From Lactococcus carnosus (GTDB taxonomy: Bacteria > Bacillota > Bacilli > Lactobacillales > Streptococcaceae), in contig NZ_CP017194.1 in the NCBI RefSeq assembly GCF_006770265.1, forward strand, positions 124,001-188,000: a stretch of DNA of 64,000 nt. The letters are read 5' to 3'. Below are positions 39,454-49,448 of the stretch, piece after piece. Position numbers and translations under genes: made by a program. A model generated the notes under the pieces. It was not told the DNA's origin. It worked only from the letters and a program-made list of their open reading frames with translations, and searched no databases. Within the stretch, counting starts at the first letter, position 1. Every line of letters starts with the position of its first letter.

Positions 39454-41805
39454 ATGACAAAAGAATTATCGGATAAAAAACGTAAGGCGATAAAAGATCG
39501 TTTACAAAAGAAAAAAATGAAACAGCAAAAACCGGCTACTGACAGCAAGACAGTGCTTGGGACGACTTTTCTTGTCATCAGAGGACTGTCTGTTATTTTT
39601 GCGATTATTATAAGTGTTGGTGTTGTATTTGGTGGTGCAACGGGAACTGGCTATCTGATGAGCCTCATTTCTGATGTAAAGCTACCGGATAGTAAGGCAT
39701 TGACCGATAAAATCAATACGATTCATCAAACTTCTGTGATGACCTATAGTAATGGTCAAAAGATTTCTGATATTTCGAGTGACTTAAACAGAACAAAAGT
39801 GACAAGTGAAAATATATCACCTAATGTCAAACATGCCCTAATTGCGACAGAAGATGAAAATTTTGAGCATCATAATGGTGTTGTACCAAAAGCCTTTTTT
39901 AGAGCGATTCTGGGTGAATCAACAGGGGGAGCAAACTCTGGGGGCTCAACCATTACACAGCAACTAATTAAGCAACAAATTTTAGGGGCGGCACCAACCT
40001 TTAAAAGAAAAGCAACGGAGATGGTTTATGCTTTAGAGCTTGAGAAACATCTTACCAAAGATCAGATTCTAACTGATTACCTGAACGTGTCTCCTTTTGG
40101 TCGTAATAATAAAGGACAAAATATTGCTGGTGTAGAAGAAGCAGCACAGGGCATTTTTGGTAAATCAAGTAAGGACTTGACGGTTCCAGAAGCGGCATTT
40201 ATTGCTGGACTACCTCAAAGTCCTATCGTTTATTCACCATATAATGCAAATGGGACATTAAAATCTAAAGAAAATATGCAGTTTGGACTAGATAGACAAA
40301 ATGAAGTCCTGTTCAATCTATATCGCAATAATTATATCTCTAAAAAAGAATATGATGCCTACAAATCATACGATATCTCTACAGAATTTATTGCGACAGG
40401 AACTGCAGAAACAGAAAATCATGGCTATCTCTATCAGGTTGTTTATAACGAAGCGATTGATAAAGTTTATGATTATTTAATCAAGACTGATAAGGTTTCT
40501 GACGCTGAGCAAGGTAATGATGCAGTCCGAGACAGTTATCAAAAGCAAGCCGCTCAAAAACTGTCAGAAGGTGGCTATACCGTTACGGCGACAATTGATC
40601 AATCAATCTATCAGGCCATGCAGACAGCAGTCGCAAATTACGGTCGACTACTTCAAGACGGTACCGGTGAAAATCAAACAGGTAATGTCTTGATGGACAA
40701 TAAAACGGGTGCTGTTCTTGGGTTTATAGGTGGACTAGATTATAGTACAAACCAAAATAATCATGCCTTTGATACGCATCGAAGCCCCGGCTCTTCTATA
40801 AAACCAATCATTGCCTATGGTCCTGCGATTGATATGGGCTTAATGGGTAGTGCGAGTCGTTTATCAAACTATCCAACTAAATATGCAAGTGGTCAACCCA
40901 TCATGCATGATACCTCGGCTGGTACGCAAGAGATGATGACCTTACAGGATGCACTTGATACCTCATGGAATATTCCTGCTTACTGGACTTACCAAAAAAT
41001 ACTACAATCAGGTCAGACAGTTCAACCCTATATGAACAAGATGAATTATCAGGTGGACAATTATCAGATTGAATCTCTACCTTTGGGTGGGGGAATAGAA
41101 CCGACTGTTGTGCAACATACAAATGGCTACCAAGCCTTATTAAATGGTGGTGAGTATGATCCGTATTATGTTGTTGATAGCATAAAGGATGAGACAGGTA
41201 AAGAAATTTATAAGCATCAGAAAAAACCAGTACAGGTTTACTCAAAGGCAACTTCTTCTATTATGGCGCAACTTTTGCGTGGGCCAATCAAGTCTCAAAA
41301 AACAACAACATTTTTCGGCCAATTGACTAACTTAAATCCGGCACTGGCTAGTGCGGATTGGGTAGGGAAAACAGGGACATCTGATGACTTTAGTGATGTG
41401 TGGTTGATGGTGGCAACACCAGCTGTAACACTAAGCTCATGGGTGGGACATGATGTTCTCTCGCCAATGGCGCCCCTGACAGGTTATAATAATAATTCTC
41501 AGTATTTAGCACACCTTGCTAATAGCATTTATCAGGCCAGTCCAACTGTATTTGGTATTGACCAAAAATTCACAATGGATCCTTCGGTGACCAAGTCTAC
41601 AGTTCTCACATCAACTGGTGAAAAACCTGGCAGTATAACAGGTGGTACGTATAAAAATGTTGCTGTTTCAGGTGACACGACGACCTCTTATTGGGCCAAA
41701 TCAGATGGCGCGCCTCTCACACAATATAAATTTGCAATGGGTGGTAGTGATAGCGATTATACTGATGCATGGACTAAAATATTGGGCAATCAGGATAAAA
41801 AGTAA
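39454..41805 (+). CDS. pbp1b: Class A penicillin-binding protein 1B
   Basis: 783 residues. A basic cytoplasmic tail (1-40) and one membrane helix (about 43-70) precede a GT51 transglycosylase domain (ATEDENFEHHNGV, GGSTITQQLIKQ) and a transpeptidase domain with the SXXK serine in SPGSSIKP and the KTG motif in VGKTGTSDD. It polymerises and cross-links peptidoglycan outside the membrane. It is divergent from tyrS, an order common in streptococci. Confidence 0.95.
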   Translation: MTKELSDKKRKAIKDRLQKKKMKQQKPATDSKTVLGTTFLVIRGLSVIFAIIISVGVVFGGATGTGYLMSLISDVKLPDSKALTDKINTIHQTSVMTYSNGQKISDISSDLNRTKVTSENISPNVKHALIATEDENFEHHNGVVPKAFFRAILGESTGGANSGGSTITQQLIKQQILGAAPTFKRKATEMVYALELEKHLTKDQILTDYLNVSPFGRNNKGQNIAGVEEAAQGIFGKSSKDLTVPEAAFIAGLPQSPIVYSPYNANGTLKSKENMQFGLDRQNEVLFNLYRNNYISKKEYDAYKSYDISTEFIATGTAETENHGYLYQVVYNEAIDKVYDYLIKTDKVSDAEQGNDAVRDSYQKQAAQKLSEGGYTVTATIDQSIYQAMQTAVANYGRLLQDGTGENQTGNVLMDNKTGAVLGFIGGLDYSTNQNNHAFDTHRSPGSSIKPIIAYGPAIDMGLMGSASRLSNYPTKYASGQPIMHDTSAGTQEMMTLQDALDTSWNIPAYWTYQKILQSGQTVQPYMNKMNYQVDNYQIESLPLGGGIEPTVVQHTNGYQALLNGGEYDPYYVVDSIKDETGKEIYKHQKKPVQVYSKATSSIMAQLLRGPIKSQKTTTFFGQLTNLNPALASADWVGKTGTSDDFSDVWLMVATPAVTLSSWVGHDVLSPMAPLTGYNNNSQYLAHLANSIYQASPTVFGIDQKFTMDPSVTKSTVLTSTGEKPGSITGGTYKNVAVSGDTTTSYWAKSDGAPLTQYKFAMGGSDSDYTDAWTKILGNQDKK

Positions 41806-41826
41806 ATAGTAATCAAAATTAAAAAG

Positions 41827-41860
41827 ATGCAGGTTGATTAAGTCAATCTGCATTTTTTTA
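41827..41860. terminator. Terminator between pbp1b and aguR
   Basis: ATGCAGGTTGA (41827-41837) pairs with TCAATCTGCAT (41843-41853) with one mismatch, followed by seven T. It mainly serves pbp1b. Confidence 0.85.
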
Positions 41861-41889
41861 ATTCTTGTGAGCTCATCTCGGTATTTATC

Positions 41890-42906
41890 TCACTTAGGGA
41901 TATCTGTTGTCATCGGATCAAGTTTTTGTGATTGTTGATATTCAGCGTACAATAATTTTACTTGGTTGCGTTTTGTCACGTTGAGTTTTGAAAAGATGTT
42001 ATGGATATGGCTTTTCACCGTCCCCATGGAGATGTAGAGCTCTCGGCTAATATCTTGATTATTCTTATTTTGTAAGAGTAATAGTAGAACTTCTGATTCG
42101 CGTGAGGTCATGTGATAAGTCTCAATAAATTGGAGGTGGGTTGGGACGATATCTACTTGCTGGTTCGCATCATATTTTTTAGACTGACTTACGAATAACA
42201 GTTTTTTTGTCAAGTAGCTTATTGCCGTAATCGCGTAAATAATCGCGAGTATATCTTCGCTGATACTCCGGTTGGTCATACGGACATTGCCGAAAGTATA
42301 GTTATCTAGAAAAAAGATGACGTATGAATCTTCGGCTATCGTTATGCTCGTCATGATAAGCGTTATGATCATGAGTTTGCTTAATAAGTGTTGCGTCGTG
42401 ACAGATTTAACCTTGATGTCAATGTTTGATGCCCTCTTCCTCTTGTCTGTAACTTGCTTTAGAGCAGCTAGTCCATAGCTGGCAAGTATGATATTAACAA
42501 GATCAGATGGGAAGTAGTAAATCCATATTTTAAAGGCATTATTAGGGAGCATAGGCACCAGTAGTAGTACCAAGGCATGGCTTATGACTAGACCATACTG
42601 CCAAAAAGAAATCTTACGGGTTAAGATAGCAGTTAAAATCAGCACCAGAAAGAAAGTATGGGCAACGAGGAGTATCGTTTTGGGAGAAGGGGTTGTCATA
42701 AATAGTTGATTAAATTTAACAGAAAACCAAGGTAATTGTTCTGTTAAATAGATCAACATATTATTAAGAATTAAAAATAAAAATAAAAGTGTAATGACGA
42801 GATATAAGCGTTTTTTATTTTTAAAATAAGTGATAGCTGCTAGTGTTGCGACTACCGTAAATAGGATGATAAGTCCGATATTGTAAAGGATAAGTAAAAT
42901 AGCCAT
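41890..42906 (-). CDS. aguR: Membrane-bound LuxR-family regulator AguR
   Basis: 338 residues. The first about 250 contain seven or eight hydrophobic helices; the C-terminal about 65 are a LuxR/FixJ-type DNA-binding domain (TSRESEVLLLLLQNKNNQDIS, then SMGTVKSHIHNIFSKL). In lactococci AguR is a one-component membrane receptor that senses agmatine and activates PaguB. It is transcribed away from aguB with a 255-bp intergenic region holding the controlled promoter. The identity is strongly supported by the adjacent agu genes. Confidence 0.9.
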   Translation of the reverse strand: MAILLILYNIGLIILFTVVATLAAITYFKNKKRLYLVITLLFLFLILNNMLIYLTEQLPWFSVKFNQLFMTTPSPKTILLVAHTFFLVLILTAILTRKISFWQYGLVISHALVLLLVPMLPNNAFKIWIYYFPSDLVNIILASYGLAALKQVTDKRKRASNIDIKVKSVTTQHLLSKLMIITLIMTSITIAEDSYVIFFLDNYTFGNVRMTNRSISEDILAIIYAITAISYLTKKLLFVSQSKKYDANQQVDIVPTHLQFIETYHMTSRESEVLLLLLQNKNNQDISRELYISMGTVKSHIHNIFSKLNVTKRNQVKLLYAEYQQSQKLDPMTTDIPK

Positions 42907-42989
42907 GTGGTCACCGCAGATCCATTAACTGAAATTAGGAGTCTCTTCTATTTTTAAGTATAGCAGATAGTTAAGAGGATTACAAAGTA

Positions 42990-43004
42990 ATGTAAACGCT
43001 TAAA
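42990..43004. promoter_or_regulatory. Imperfect cre (CcpA) site, upstream copy
   Basis: ATGTAAACGCTTAAA matches the cre consensus WTGNAANCGNWNNCW at all positions except the penultimate C. It lies about 120 bp before the aguB -10. Confidence 0.5.
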
Positions 43005-43110
43005 AAGCACCTAGAATGCCTAAGGATAGCGGTTTTATAGCTAAAGGTATAGAAAAGTTTAGCTCAAAATAGACCTAAAAGTTGAGGATAAGCTGATATT
43101 AAACTAGAAA

Positions 43111-43125
43111 ATGTAAGCGTATACT
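43111..43125. promoter_or_regulatory. cre site overlapping the -10 of the aguB promoter
   Basis: ATGTAAGCGTATACT fits WTGNAANCGNWNNCW at every position and contains the -10 TATACT (43120-43125). CcpA bound here would block RNA polymerase. The -35 region is poor, as expected for a promoter that needs the activator AguR. Confidence 0.85.
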
Positions 43126-43161
43126 AAGGGTGTTCGAAAAAAATAAACGGAGGCTATACAC

Positions 43162-44184
43162 ATGTCGAAGAAAGATTTTATTACAACAGAGGAATTCACA
43201 AAAGCGGAACTTTTGGAAATCTTACACTTATCATTGGCTATCAAAAAAAGTATTAAAACAGGATTTTATCCACCCTTGCTAAAAAATAAATCGCTAGGGA
43301 TGATTTTTCAGCAATCTTCTACTAGAACACGGATTTCATTTGAAACGGCAATGACACAGTTAGGTGGTCATGCCCAGTATTTGGCACCTGGTCAAATTCA
43401 ACTTGGCGGGCATGAGACTTTAGAAGATACGGCAAAAGTCCTCTCGAGATTACTTGATATTGTCATGGCTCGAGTAGATCGTCACGCAGATGTAGCTGAT
43501 CTAGCAAAATATGCGACAATACCGGTTATCAATGGCATGTCTGATTATAACCACCCAACGCAAGAAATGGGCGATCTTTGTACGATGATGGAACATTTAC
43601 CTGAAGGAAAAAAACTAGAAGATTGTAAAGTTGTTTTTGTCGGGGATGCGACACAAGTCTGTTTCTCATTAGCCTTGATTACCACTAAATTTGGGATGCG
43701 ATTTGCTCAGTTTGGACCTAAGGGTTATCAATTAAGCGAGGAAAAACAAGCCAAGCTGGATGCGATTTGTCAGGTATCAGGTGGTTCGTATATCCTGACA
43801 GAGGATGAAGACGCGGGATTAGCTGATGCGGATTTTGTTTATACAGATGTCTGGTATGGCTTGTATGATGCGGAGTTGTCAGAAGCAGAACGCATGGGGA
43901 TCTTCTATCCTAAGTATCAAGTAAGTGATAGCATGGTCAAAAAAGCAAATCCTTGGGCTAAGTTCATGCATTGTTTACCGGCAAGTCGTGGGGAAGAGGT
44001 ATCGGCAGAGGTGATCGACTCAGCCTATTCTGTTGTCTTTGATGAGGCTGAAAATAGATTGACTGCCATGCGTGGGTTACTTGTTTATTTCTTTGCTCAA
44101 TATGATGCAAAAGTAGTCATAAGCGAACAAGATAAAGCGGATGCTAAAGCTGATCTAGAAAAATGTTTAGGAAAAGCACTATAA
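43162..44184 (+). CDS. aguB: Putrescine carbamoyltransferase
   Basis: 340 residues (also named PtcA). Carbamoyltransferase fold with the carbamoyl-phosphate site [10 protein letters not shown] (about residues 52-61), HPTQEMGD and [10 protein letters not shown]. It converts carbamoyl-putrescine and phosphate to putrescine and carbamoyl phosphate. The C-terminal extension after residue 310 fits the additional helix of this subgroup, which distinguishes it from ornithine carbamoyltransferase. GGAGG at about 43149 precedes the ATG. First gene of the agmatine-inducible operon. Confidence 0.93.
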   Translation: MSKKDFITTEEFTKAELLEILHLSLAIKKSIKTGFYPPLLKNKSLGMIFQQSSTRTRISFETAMTQLGGHAQYLAPGQIQLGGHETLEDTAKVLSRLLDIVMARVDRHADVADLAKYATIPVINGMSDYNHPTQEMGDLCTMMEHLPEGKKLEDCKVVFVGDATQVCFSLALITTKFGMRFAQFGPKGYQLSEEKQAKLDAICQVSGGSYILTEDEDAGLADADFVYTDVWYGLYDAELSEAERMGIFYPKYQVSDSMVKKANPWAKFMHCLPASRGEEVSAEVIDSAYSVVFDEAENRLTAMRGLLVYFFAQYDAKVVISEQDKADAKADLEKCLGKAL

Positions 44185-44268
44185 CGTGTTTGGTGCGCCT
44201 CTATTTGGGTTTTAAACGATGATTTAAGAACCAAATAGTCACGCGCGAATCTATGAGGAGGAAATCAA

Positions 44269-45636
44269 ATGCGTGATGTCAAACCAAAAAAGAAGTTTAA
44301 GTTATTCTCAGTCATTCTCTCAGTTATATGTGTTGTATTTGTTGCCGAGGCGGCTGCACCAGTTGCGGCAATCGGAAACTCACAGTATTTCTGGTGGCTG
44401 TTCTTGATGCTGACGTTTCTTTTACCCTATGGCTTAATTGCCTCAGAACTTGGCACAACTTATCAAGGGGAGGGCGGTATTTATGACTGGGTAACCAAAG
44501 CATTCGGTCACAGAATGGGCGCAAGAACGTCATGGTACTACTGGATTAACTTTCCTTTGTGGATGGCTTCTCTTGCAGTCATTTGTCCTGGACTTGTCAC
44601 GACCATGACAGGACAGACACTAGGGACATTTGGTGCCATTGTAGTTGAGTTGCTCTTCATCTGGTTGGTTGTGCTAATCAGCTTCTTTCCAATCAGTGAT
44701 AGTTTATGGATATTGAATGGGGCAGCTTTTGTCAAAGTGTTTCTGGCGCTTTTAGTAGGAGGATTAGGGATCTATGTGGCTGTAACAAGAGGTGTGGCGA
44801 ATGATTATACGCTTGGGTCTTTGTTACCTAGCTTTGATTTAAAATCTTTATCTTTTATCTCGGTTATCTTGTTCAACTTTCTAGGATTTGAGGTGGTTTG
44901 TACCTTTGCACCGGATATGGAAAATCCCAAGAAACAAATTCCGCTTGCGATTGTATCAGGCGGTCTGGTGATTGCAGCAATCTATATCTTTTCAGCGTTC
45001 GGTATCGGTGTTGCCATTCCAACTGCGGACATCAGTACCAGTAGTGGCTTGATTGATAGTATTCAATTAATGCTGGGTCAGACCGATGGATTAGTCGTTA
45101 CGCTTGTTGCCTTTTTGTTTCTATTAACCCTATTTGGCAACATGGCCTCTTGGTCATTAGGGGTCAATAATACAGCTTGTTACGCGGCTAAACATGGTGA
45201 TATGCCAGCCGTATTTGCCATAAAAAGTGAGAAAAATGACATGCCAACAGGTGCGGCTATTATGAATGGGCTGGTTGCTTCGGTGATTGTTGTGATTGCC
45301 CCATTCCTACCCAATCAAGATTTGTTCTGGGCTTTCTTTGCCTTAAATTTGGTGATGTTCCTATTTGCTTATCTGCCCATTTTTCCAGCGTTCTTAAAGC
45401 TCAGAAAAATAGATCCAGATATTGAGCGTCCCTTTAAAGTGGGTGGCGGAAAAGGGGTCTTGTATCTGTTAGTGGCATTGCCAATGATTTTGATCATCAC
45501 CTCTATCATCTTTATCGCAGTGCCTTTTAATCTGAGTAATGAGACGATGACCCAAGTTTTACCGATCACGATCGGTGCAATCGTCTTTATCGTGATAGGG
45601 GAACTCATTATTATTGTTAAAAAAATTACCAAATAA
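44269..45636 (+). CDS. aguD: Agmatine/putrescine antiporter
   Basis: 455 residues, APC superfamily, about 12 membrane helices. The first helices contain VFVAEAAAPVAAIGNSQ and an ASELGTTYQGEGGIYDWV stretch typical of the exchanger subgroup. It imports agmatine in exchange for putrescine, which gives net alkalinisation and drives the pathway. AGGAGGAAA at about 44253 precedes the ATG. Its position between aguB and aguA is that of lactococci. Confidence 0.92.
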   Translation: MRDVKPKKKFKLFSVILSVICVVFVAEAAAPVAAIGNSQYFWWLFLMLTFLLPYGLIASELGTTYQGEGGIYDWVTKAFGHRMGARTSWYYWINFPLWMASLAVICPGLVTTMTGQTLGTFGAIVVELLFIWLVVLISFFPISDSLWILNGAAFVKVFLALLVGGLGIYVAVTRGVANDYTLGSLLPSFDLKSLSFISVILFNFLGFEVVCTFAPDMENPKKQIPLAIVSGGLVIAAIYIFSAFGIGVAIPTADISTSSGLIDSIQLMLGQTDGLVVTLVAFLFLLTLFGNMASWSLGVNNTACYAAKHGDMPAVFAIKSEKNDMPTGAAIMNGLVASVIVVIAPFLPNQDLFWAFFALNLVMFLFAYLPIFPAFLKLRKIDPDIERPFKVGGGKGVLYLLVALPMILIITSIIFIAVPFNLSNETMTQVLPITIGAIVFIVIGELIIIVKKITK

Positions 45637-45658
45637 ATAGAAATAGGAGATAAGTATT

Positions 45659-46756
45659 ATGGCAAAAAGAATTAGTGGCACCACACCAAAAGCAGATGGC
45701 TTTAGGATGCCAGGAGAATTTGAAGCACAGGAACAAGTTTGGATGATTTGGCCAGAGCGCCCAGATAATTGGCGTGATGGTGCGAAACCTGTCCAAAAAT
45801 CATTTGCTAATGTCGCTAAGGCAATCAGTCAATTTACAAAAATGACGGTGGTGGTGTCACAAGCACAGTATGCCAATTGTCGTCAAGAACTACCAGGGAA
45901 AATTCGTGTGATTGAAATGTCTAATAACGATGCATGGGTTAGAGATTGTGGGCCTAGTTTTGTCATCAATGATAAAGGGGATATTCGGGCGAATGACTGG
46001 GAATTTAATGCCTGGGGTGGCCTAGTCGATGGGCTTTACTTCCCTTGGGATCAAGATGAACTCGTTGCTAGAAAAATTTCTGAAATTGAATCTATTGATA
46101 CCTATAAGACGGATAATTTCGTACTTGAGGGTGGCTCTTTTCATGTTGATGGTCAAGGGACTGTCTTAACGACTGAGATGTGCCTCTTAAGTGAAGGTAG
46201 AAATCCAGAGTTGTCTAAGTCTGAAATCGAAGCAAAGTTATGCGCTTATCTTAACTGTGAAAAGGTCCTTTGGTTGAAAGATGGTATTGATCCGGATGAA
46301 ACAAATGGGCATGTGGATGACGTCGCTTGTTTTGTTGCACCAGGTGAGGTTGCTTGTATCTATACGGAAGATAAGACAAGTCCTTTTTACACCCAAGCCC
46401 AAGCAGCTTATCAAACTTTGATTGGGATGACGGATGCAAAGGGACGCACACTTAAAGTACATAAACTATGCTGTCCTAAAGAAGCGATCACGATCAAGGG
46501 AGAGTTTACTATTGATAATGTAGAAGGGACGATGCCTAGAGAAGATGGTGATATCTGTATCACATCATATATGAATTTCCTGATTACAAATGGGGGTGTT
46601 ATCGTACCCCAATACGGTGATGAAAATGATCAGTTAGCACTTGAACAAGTACGTGCTATGTTCCCAGAAAGAAAAGTGGTAGGTGTTGATACACTTGAAA
46701 TCGTCTATGGTGGAGGTAATATTCACTGTGTGACACAGCAACAACCCAAGAGATAG
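45659..46756 (+). CDS. aguA: Agmatine deiminase
   Basis: 365 residues, the family's usual length. Guanidine-modifying fold: WPERPDNW near residue 29, NDAWVRDCGPSFV, LEGGSFHVDG, NGHVDD (catalytic His) and the catalytic Cys in GGGNIHCVTQQQP near residue 357. It hydrolyses agmatine to N-carbamoylputrescine and ammonia, which helps acid survival. AGGAGA precedes the ATG. It abuts aguC. Confidence 0.97.
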   Translation: MAKRISGTTPKADGFRMPGEFEAQEQVWMIWPERPDNWRDGAKPVQKSFANVAKAISQFTKMTVVVSQAQYANCRQELPGKIRVIEMSNNDAWVRDCGPSFVINDKGDIRANDWEFNAWGGLVDGLYFPWDQDELVARKISEIESIDTYKTDNFVLEGGSFHVDGQGTVLTTEMCLLSEGRNPELSKSEIEAKLCAYLNCEKVLWLKDGIDPDETNGHVDDVACFVAPGEVACIYTEDKTSPFYTQAQAAYQTLIGMTDAKGRTLKVHKLCCPKEAITIKGEFTIDNVEGTMPREDGDICITSYMNFLITNGGVIVPQYGDENDQLALEQVRAMFPERKVVGVDTLEIVYGGGNIHCVTQQQPKR

Positions 46757-46765
46757 GTGATCAGT

Positions 46766-47704
46766 ATGAAAAGAATTGTTATTGCGCTCGGTGGGAATGC
46801 CCTAGGGGATAATCCCAAAGATCAGCTTGAACAGATTAATCAGGCTGCACCTGCCATGGTAGAGATGATCAAACTAGGTTATGAGATCATTATTAGTCAT
46901 GGGAATGGCCCACAGGTCGGTATGCTTGAAAAAGCCATCAACATGGCAGCGAATTTGGATAGCTCGATTCCTCATGTACAACTTCCTGAATGTACGGCCA
47001 TGAGCCAAGGGTACATCGGCTATCACTTGCAAAATGCACTATTGCGAGAACTTAGAAAACAAGAGATGGTCTGGCAGGTGGCGACTATCATCACCCAAGT
47101 TGAAGTTGCAGATAATGACCCTGCTTTTAAATCACCGACGAAACCAATTGGTAGTTTTTATAGTCAGGAAGCTGCTGAAAAACTGGGGGATGAAAACCCA
47201 ACCATGGTCTTTAAAGAAGATGCAGGACGGGGGTATCGTCAGCTCGTCGCCTCTCCAAAACCGATTGATATCGTTGAGAGCAAGTCGATTTTGAACTTAC
47301 TTGATAACGAGTTCATCGTCATTGCCTGCGGTGGCGGAGGTATCCCGGTTATCAAACGTGGGGAGGGCGACTATGAAGGGGCGGTTGCGGTCATCGACAA
47401 GGATATGTCATCTGCTAAATTAGCAGAACTTGTTGATGCAGACTACTTATTTATCTTAACAGCAGTTGACCGCGTGGCGATAAGATTTGGACAAGCAGAT
47501 CAAGTTGACTTGGATTATCTGACTGTTGCCCAAGCAACTGCTTATGCAGCACAAAATGAGTTTGCAGCTGGGAGCATGTTACCTAAAGTAGAAGCAGCAA
47601 TTCAATTTGCCAGTTCTAAGCCAGGTCGAAAAGCGGTTATCGCCTCTCTGGAAAATGCACCATTAGTTTTTAGTGGTGAGAGTGGCACAGTGATTAGCTT
47701 ATAA
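46766..47704 (+). CDS. aguC: Carbamate kinase of the agmatine pathway
   Basis: 312 residues from ATG 46766; AGGTGA (46755-46760), overlapping the aguA stop, is correctly spaced, while the in-frame GTG at 46757 lies inside that site. Motifs: VIALGGNALGD at the N-terminus, ISHGNGPQVG, and ACGGGGIPVI for nucleotide and carbamate binding. It makes ATP from carbamoyl phosphate and ADP, the energy-yielding step of the pathway. Last gene of the operon. Confidence 0.95.
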   Translation: MKRIVIALGGNALGDNPKDQLEQINQAAPAMVEMIKLGYEIIISHGNGPQVGMLEKAINMAANLDSSIPHVQLPECTAMSQGYIGYHLQNALLRELRKQEMVWQVATIITQVEVADNDPAFKSPTKPIGSFYSQEAAEKLGDENPTMVFKEDAGRGYRQLVASPKPIDIVESKSILNLLDNEFIVIACGGGGIPVIKRGEGDYEGAVAVIDKDMSSAKLAELVDADYLFILTAVDRVAIRFGQADQVDLDYLTVAQATAYAAQNEFAAGSMLPKVEAAIQFASSKPGRKAVIASLENAPLVFSGESGTVISL

Positions 47705-47712
47705 ATACCTAC

Positions 47713-47750
47713 AAAAACGGCACAGATTTCAAAGCATCTGTGCCGTTTTT
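47713..47750. terminator. Bidirectional terminator between aguC and recF
   Basis: AAAAACGGCACAGAT (from 47713) pairs with ATCTGTGCCGTTTTT (47736-47750) around a short loop; it can act for both converging genes. Confidence 0.95.
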
Positions 47751-47752
47751 TG

Positions 47753-48829
47753 TTAATTTTCTTTTATAATTTCACCATCACGAAGGTTAAAGACAGTGAG
47801 TTTATCAGGTAAGTGTTGCAAATGATCCAGCGTTGTTGTCGTGATAAAGGTCTGCGTTTTACCGATAACAAGTGATAACAAGTCCAATTGACGCTGATTA
47901 TCCAACTCACTCATCACATCATCTAGCAGTAGGACGGGGTACTCACCTGTTTCCTGGAAGACAAGGTCAATCTCAGCAAGTTTGATGGATAAGGCTGTTG
48001 TACGTTGTTGGCCCTGGGAACCAAAATTCGAGACATCAATCTCATTGACCATGAATTGAAGATCATCACGATGTGGTCCTACTGACGTTTGATGTCGAAA
48101 TAAATCTTTTTGACGTGCTAGCTTCAATTCTGCTGCAAAGTCAGCCTTTACATTCTGTACATATTTGACAACTAGTTTTTCTTTACCATGACTGAGCTTA
48201 TCATGTAAAACAGTAGAGATTGTCATCAAGCTCTCGACGAATCGGCTGCGATGATCAATGACTTTGTGACCATATGTAACAAGTTGCTCGTCTAAGACAT
48301 CTAGAAAATCAGCATCGATCTTAGCCGGATCGAACTTCAAATAGCTGTTTCTCTCTTTAAGTGTCTTATTATAGCGCATGAGATCATAGAGGTAGACGGG
48401 TCTTATTTGGCCAATTTCCATATCCATAAATCGTCTTCTGATACTCGGTGCACCTTTGATAATCGCTAGATCTTCTGGTGCAAACATAATCACATTTAGA
48501 TTGCCGATGTAATCAGCTAGGCGATTTTCTTTAAGATGATTGGCCTTGGCAATCCGTCCTTTACTTGTCAGATTGACTTCCAAAGGGACGGTCATATTTT
48601 TCTTTATGATACGTCCAGAAACACGCATCTCCTTTTCATCCCAAGACAGTAAGTCACGATCTGTATGCGTCCTATGACTACGCGTCAAGGCAAGGAAAAA
48701 AATGCTTTCAGCAATATTTGTTTTACCCTGGGCATTTTGACCAACAAAGATATTAAGATTGGGGTTGAACTCGAGATGGAGTGCTTTGTAATTTCGGAAA
48801 TTTTTGAGGGTTAACTCTGAAATGATCAT
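47753..48829 (-). CDS. recF: DNA replication and repair protein RecF
   Basis: 358 residues. SMC-like ATPase with Walker A GQNAQGKTN (about 29-37), the signature GSQGQQRT and Walker B VLLLDDVMSELD. It helps load RecA at single-strand gaps. It is preceded by the S4-domain gene yaaA with a 6-bp gap, the conserved pair otherwise found beside dnaA-dnaN; here it is away from an origin, as in other Streptococcaceae. Confidence 0.96.
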   Translation of the reverse strand: MIISELTLKNFRNYKALHLEFNPNLNIFVGQNAQGKTNIAESIFFLALTRSHRTHTDRDLLSWDEKEMRVSGRIIKKNMTVPLEVNLTSKGRIAKANHLKENRLADYIGNLNVIMFAPEDLAIIKGAPSIRRRFMDMEIGQIRPVYLYDLMRYNKTLKERNSYLKFDPAKIDADFLDVLDEQLVTYGHKVIDHRSRFVESLMTISTVLHDKLSHGKEKLVVKYVQNVKADFAAELKLARQKDLFRHQTSVGPHRDDLQFMVNEIDVSNFGSQGQQRTTALSIKLAEIDLVFQETGEYPVLLLDDVMSELDNQRQLDLLSLVIGKTQTFITTTTLDHLQHLPDKLTVFNLRDGEIIKEN

Positions 48830-48835
48830 TTAAGT

Positions 48836-49234
48836 TTATTTGGCACCTGGAAATTTTGGTTTAGTGATTTTGCGTTTGAAGTATTGTTCTTTGTTATTAG
48901 CAGCAGTCTTTTGACGTGTTTCGGCTTTTTTATTATTAGCATTTATCTGCTTCACAATTGCTTTAACTCGCGCTTCTTCATCAAGTTCAGTCTGACGTTC
49001 AGCTATTTCTTCAGCAGTAGCCGCAACAATATTAATTTTAAGGCCAAAACCGGGGAACTCAAGAACATCTCCATCAAATAATTTTTTGCCACGTCTATTT
49101 TCATATTCCCCATTATAGAGGACGTCATTGGTCGCTAGAAAGTGTTTAGCAGCCCCACCAGTTTCAATAATTGCTGCTTCTTTGAGCAGTTTGCCAAGGG
49201 TGATAAATTCATCGTAAATCGTATAAGTATTCAT
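48836..49234 (-). CDS. yaaA: S4-domain protein YaaA
   Basis: 132 residues. The N-terminal about 70 form an S4 RNA-binding domain (ITLGKLLKEAAIIETGGAAK, then VLYNGEYENRRGKKLFDGDVL). Bacillus YaaA is about 71 residues; this one has a further about 60 residues of charged, low-complexity helix ending in basic KRKITKPKFPGAK. Probably an RNA- or ribosome-associated protein; co-transcribed with recF. Confidence 0.9.
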   Translation of the reverse strand: MNTYTIYDEFITLGKLLKEAAIIETGGAAKHFLATNDVLYNGEYENRRGKKLFDGDVLEFPGFGLKINIVAATAEEIAERQTELDEEARVKAIVKQINANNKKAETRQKTAANNKEQYFKRKITKPKFPGAK

Positions 49235-49415
49235 ACCTCATTTTACCATAAATTAAGCACTTGTTACTAAAAATCCGAAAATAAAGCAGTCGGTCTACTA
49301 TCTAGCATTTAACTGTATTGATAAAGAGATCATCTGATTTGCATACGATGCAATGCGTTTATCAGAAAAAAATGGAAAATCTTATTTTCAATTGCTACAG
49401 GCTCGCTTATTTTTT

Positions 49416-49424
49416 TGGTATAAT
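49416..49424 (+). promoter_or_regulatory. Extended -10 promoter of the M16 protease operon
   Basis: TGG followed by TATAAT (49419-49424), 25 bp before the ATG at 49449, with AAAGGAAAA as the ribosome-binding site. Confidence 0.65.
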
Positions 49425-49448
49425 ATAAGAGTATAAAAAAGGAAAACT

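Noticed and set aside
40901-41251. 116-residue minus-strand frame inside pbp1b
   Set aside because: Antisense to the transpeptidase domain, with no ribosome-binding site and implausible composition.
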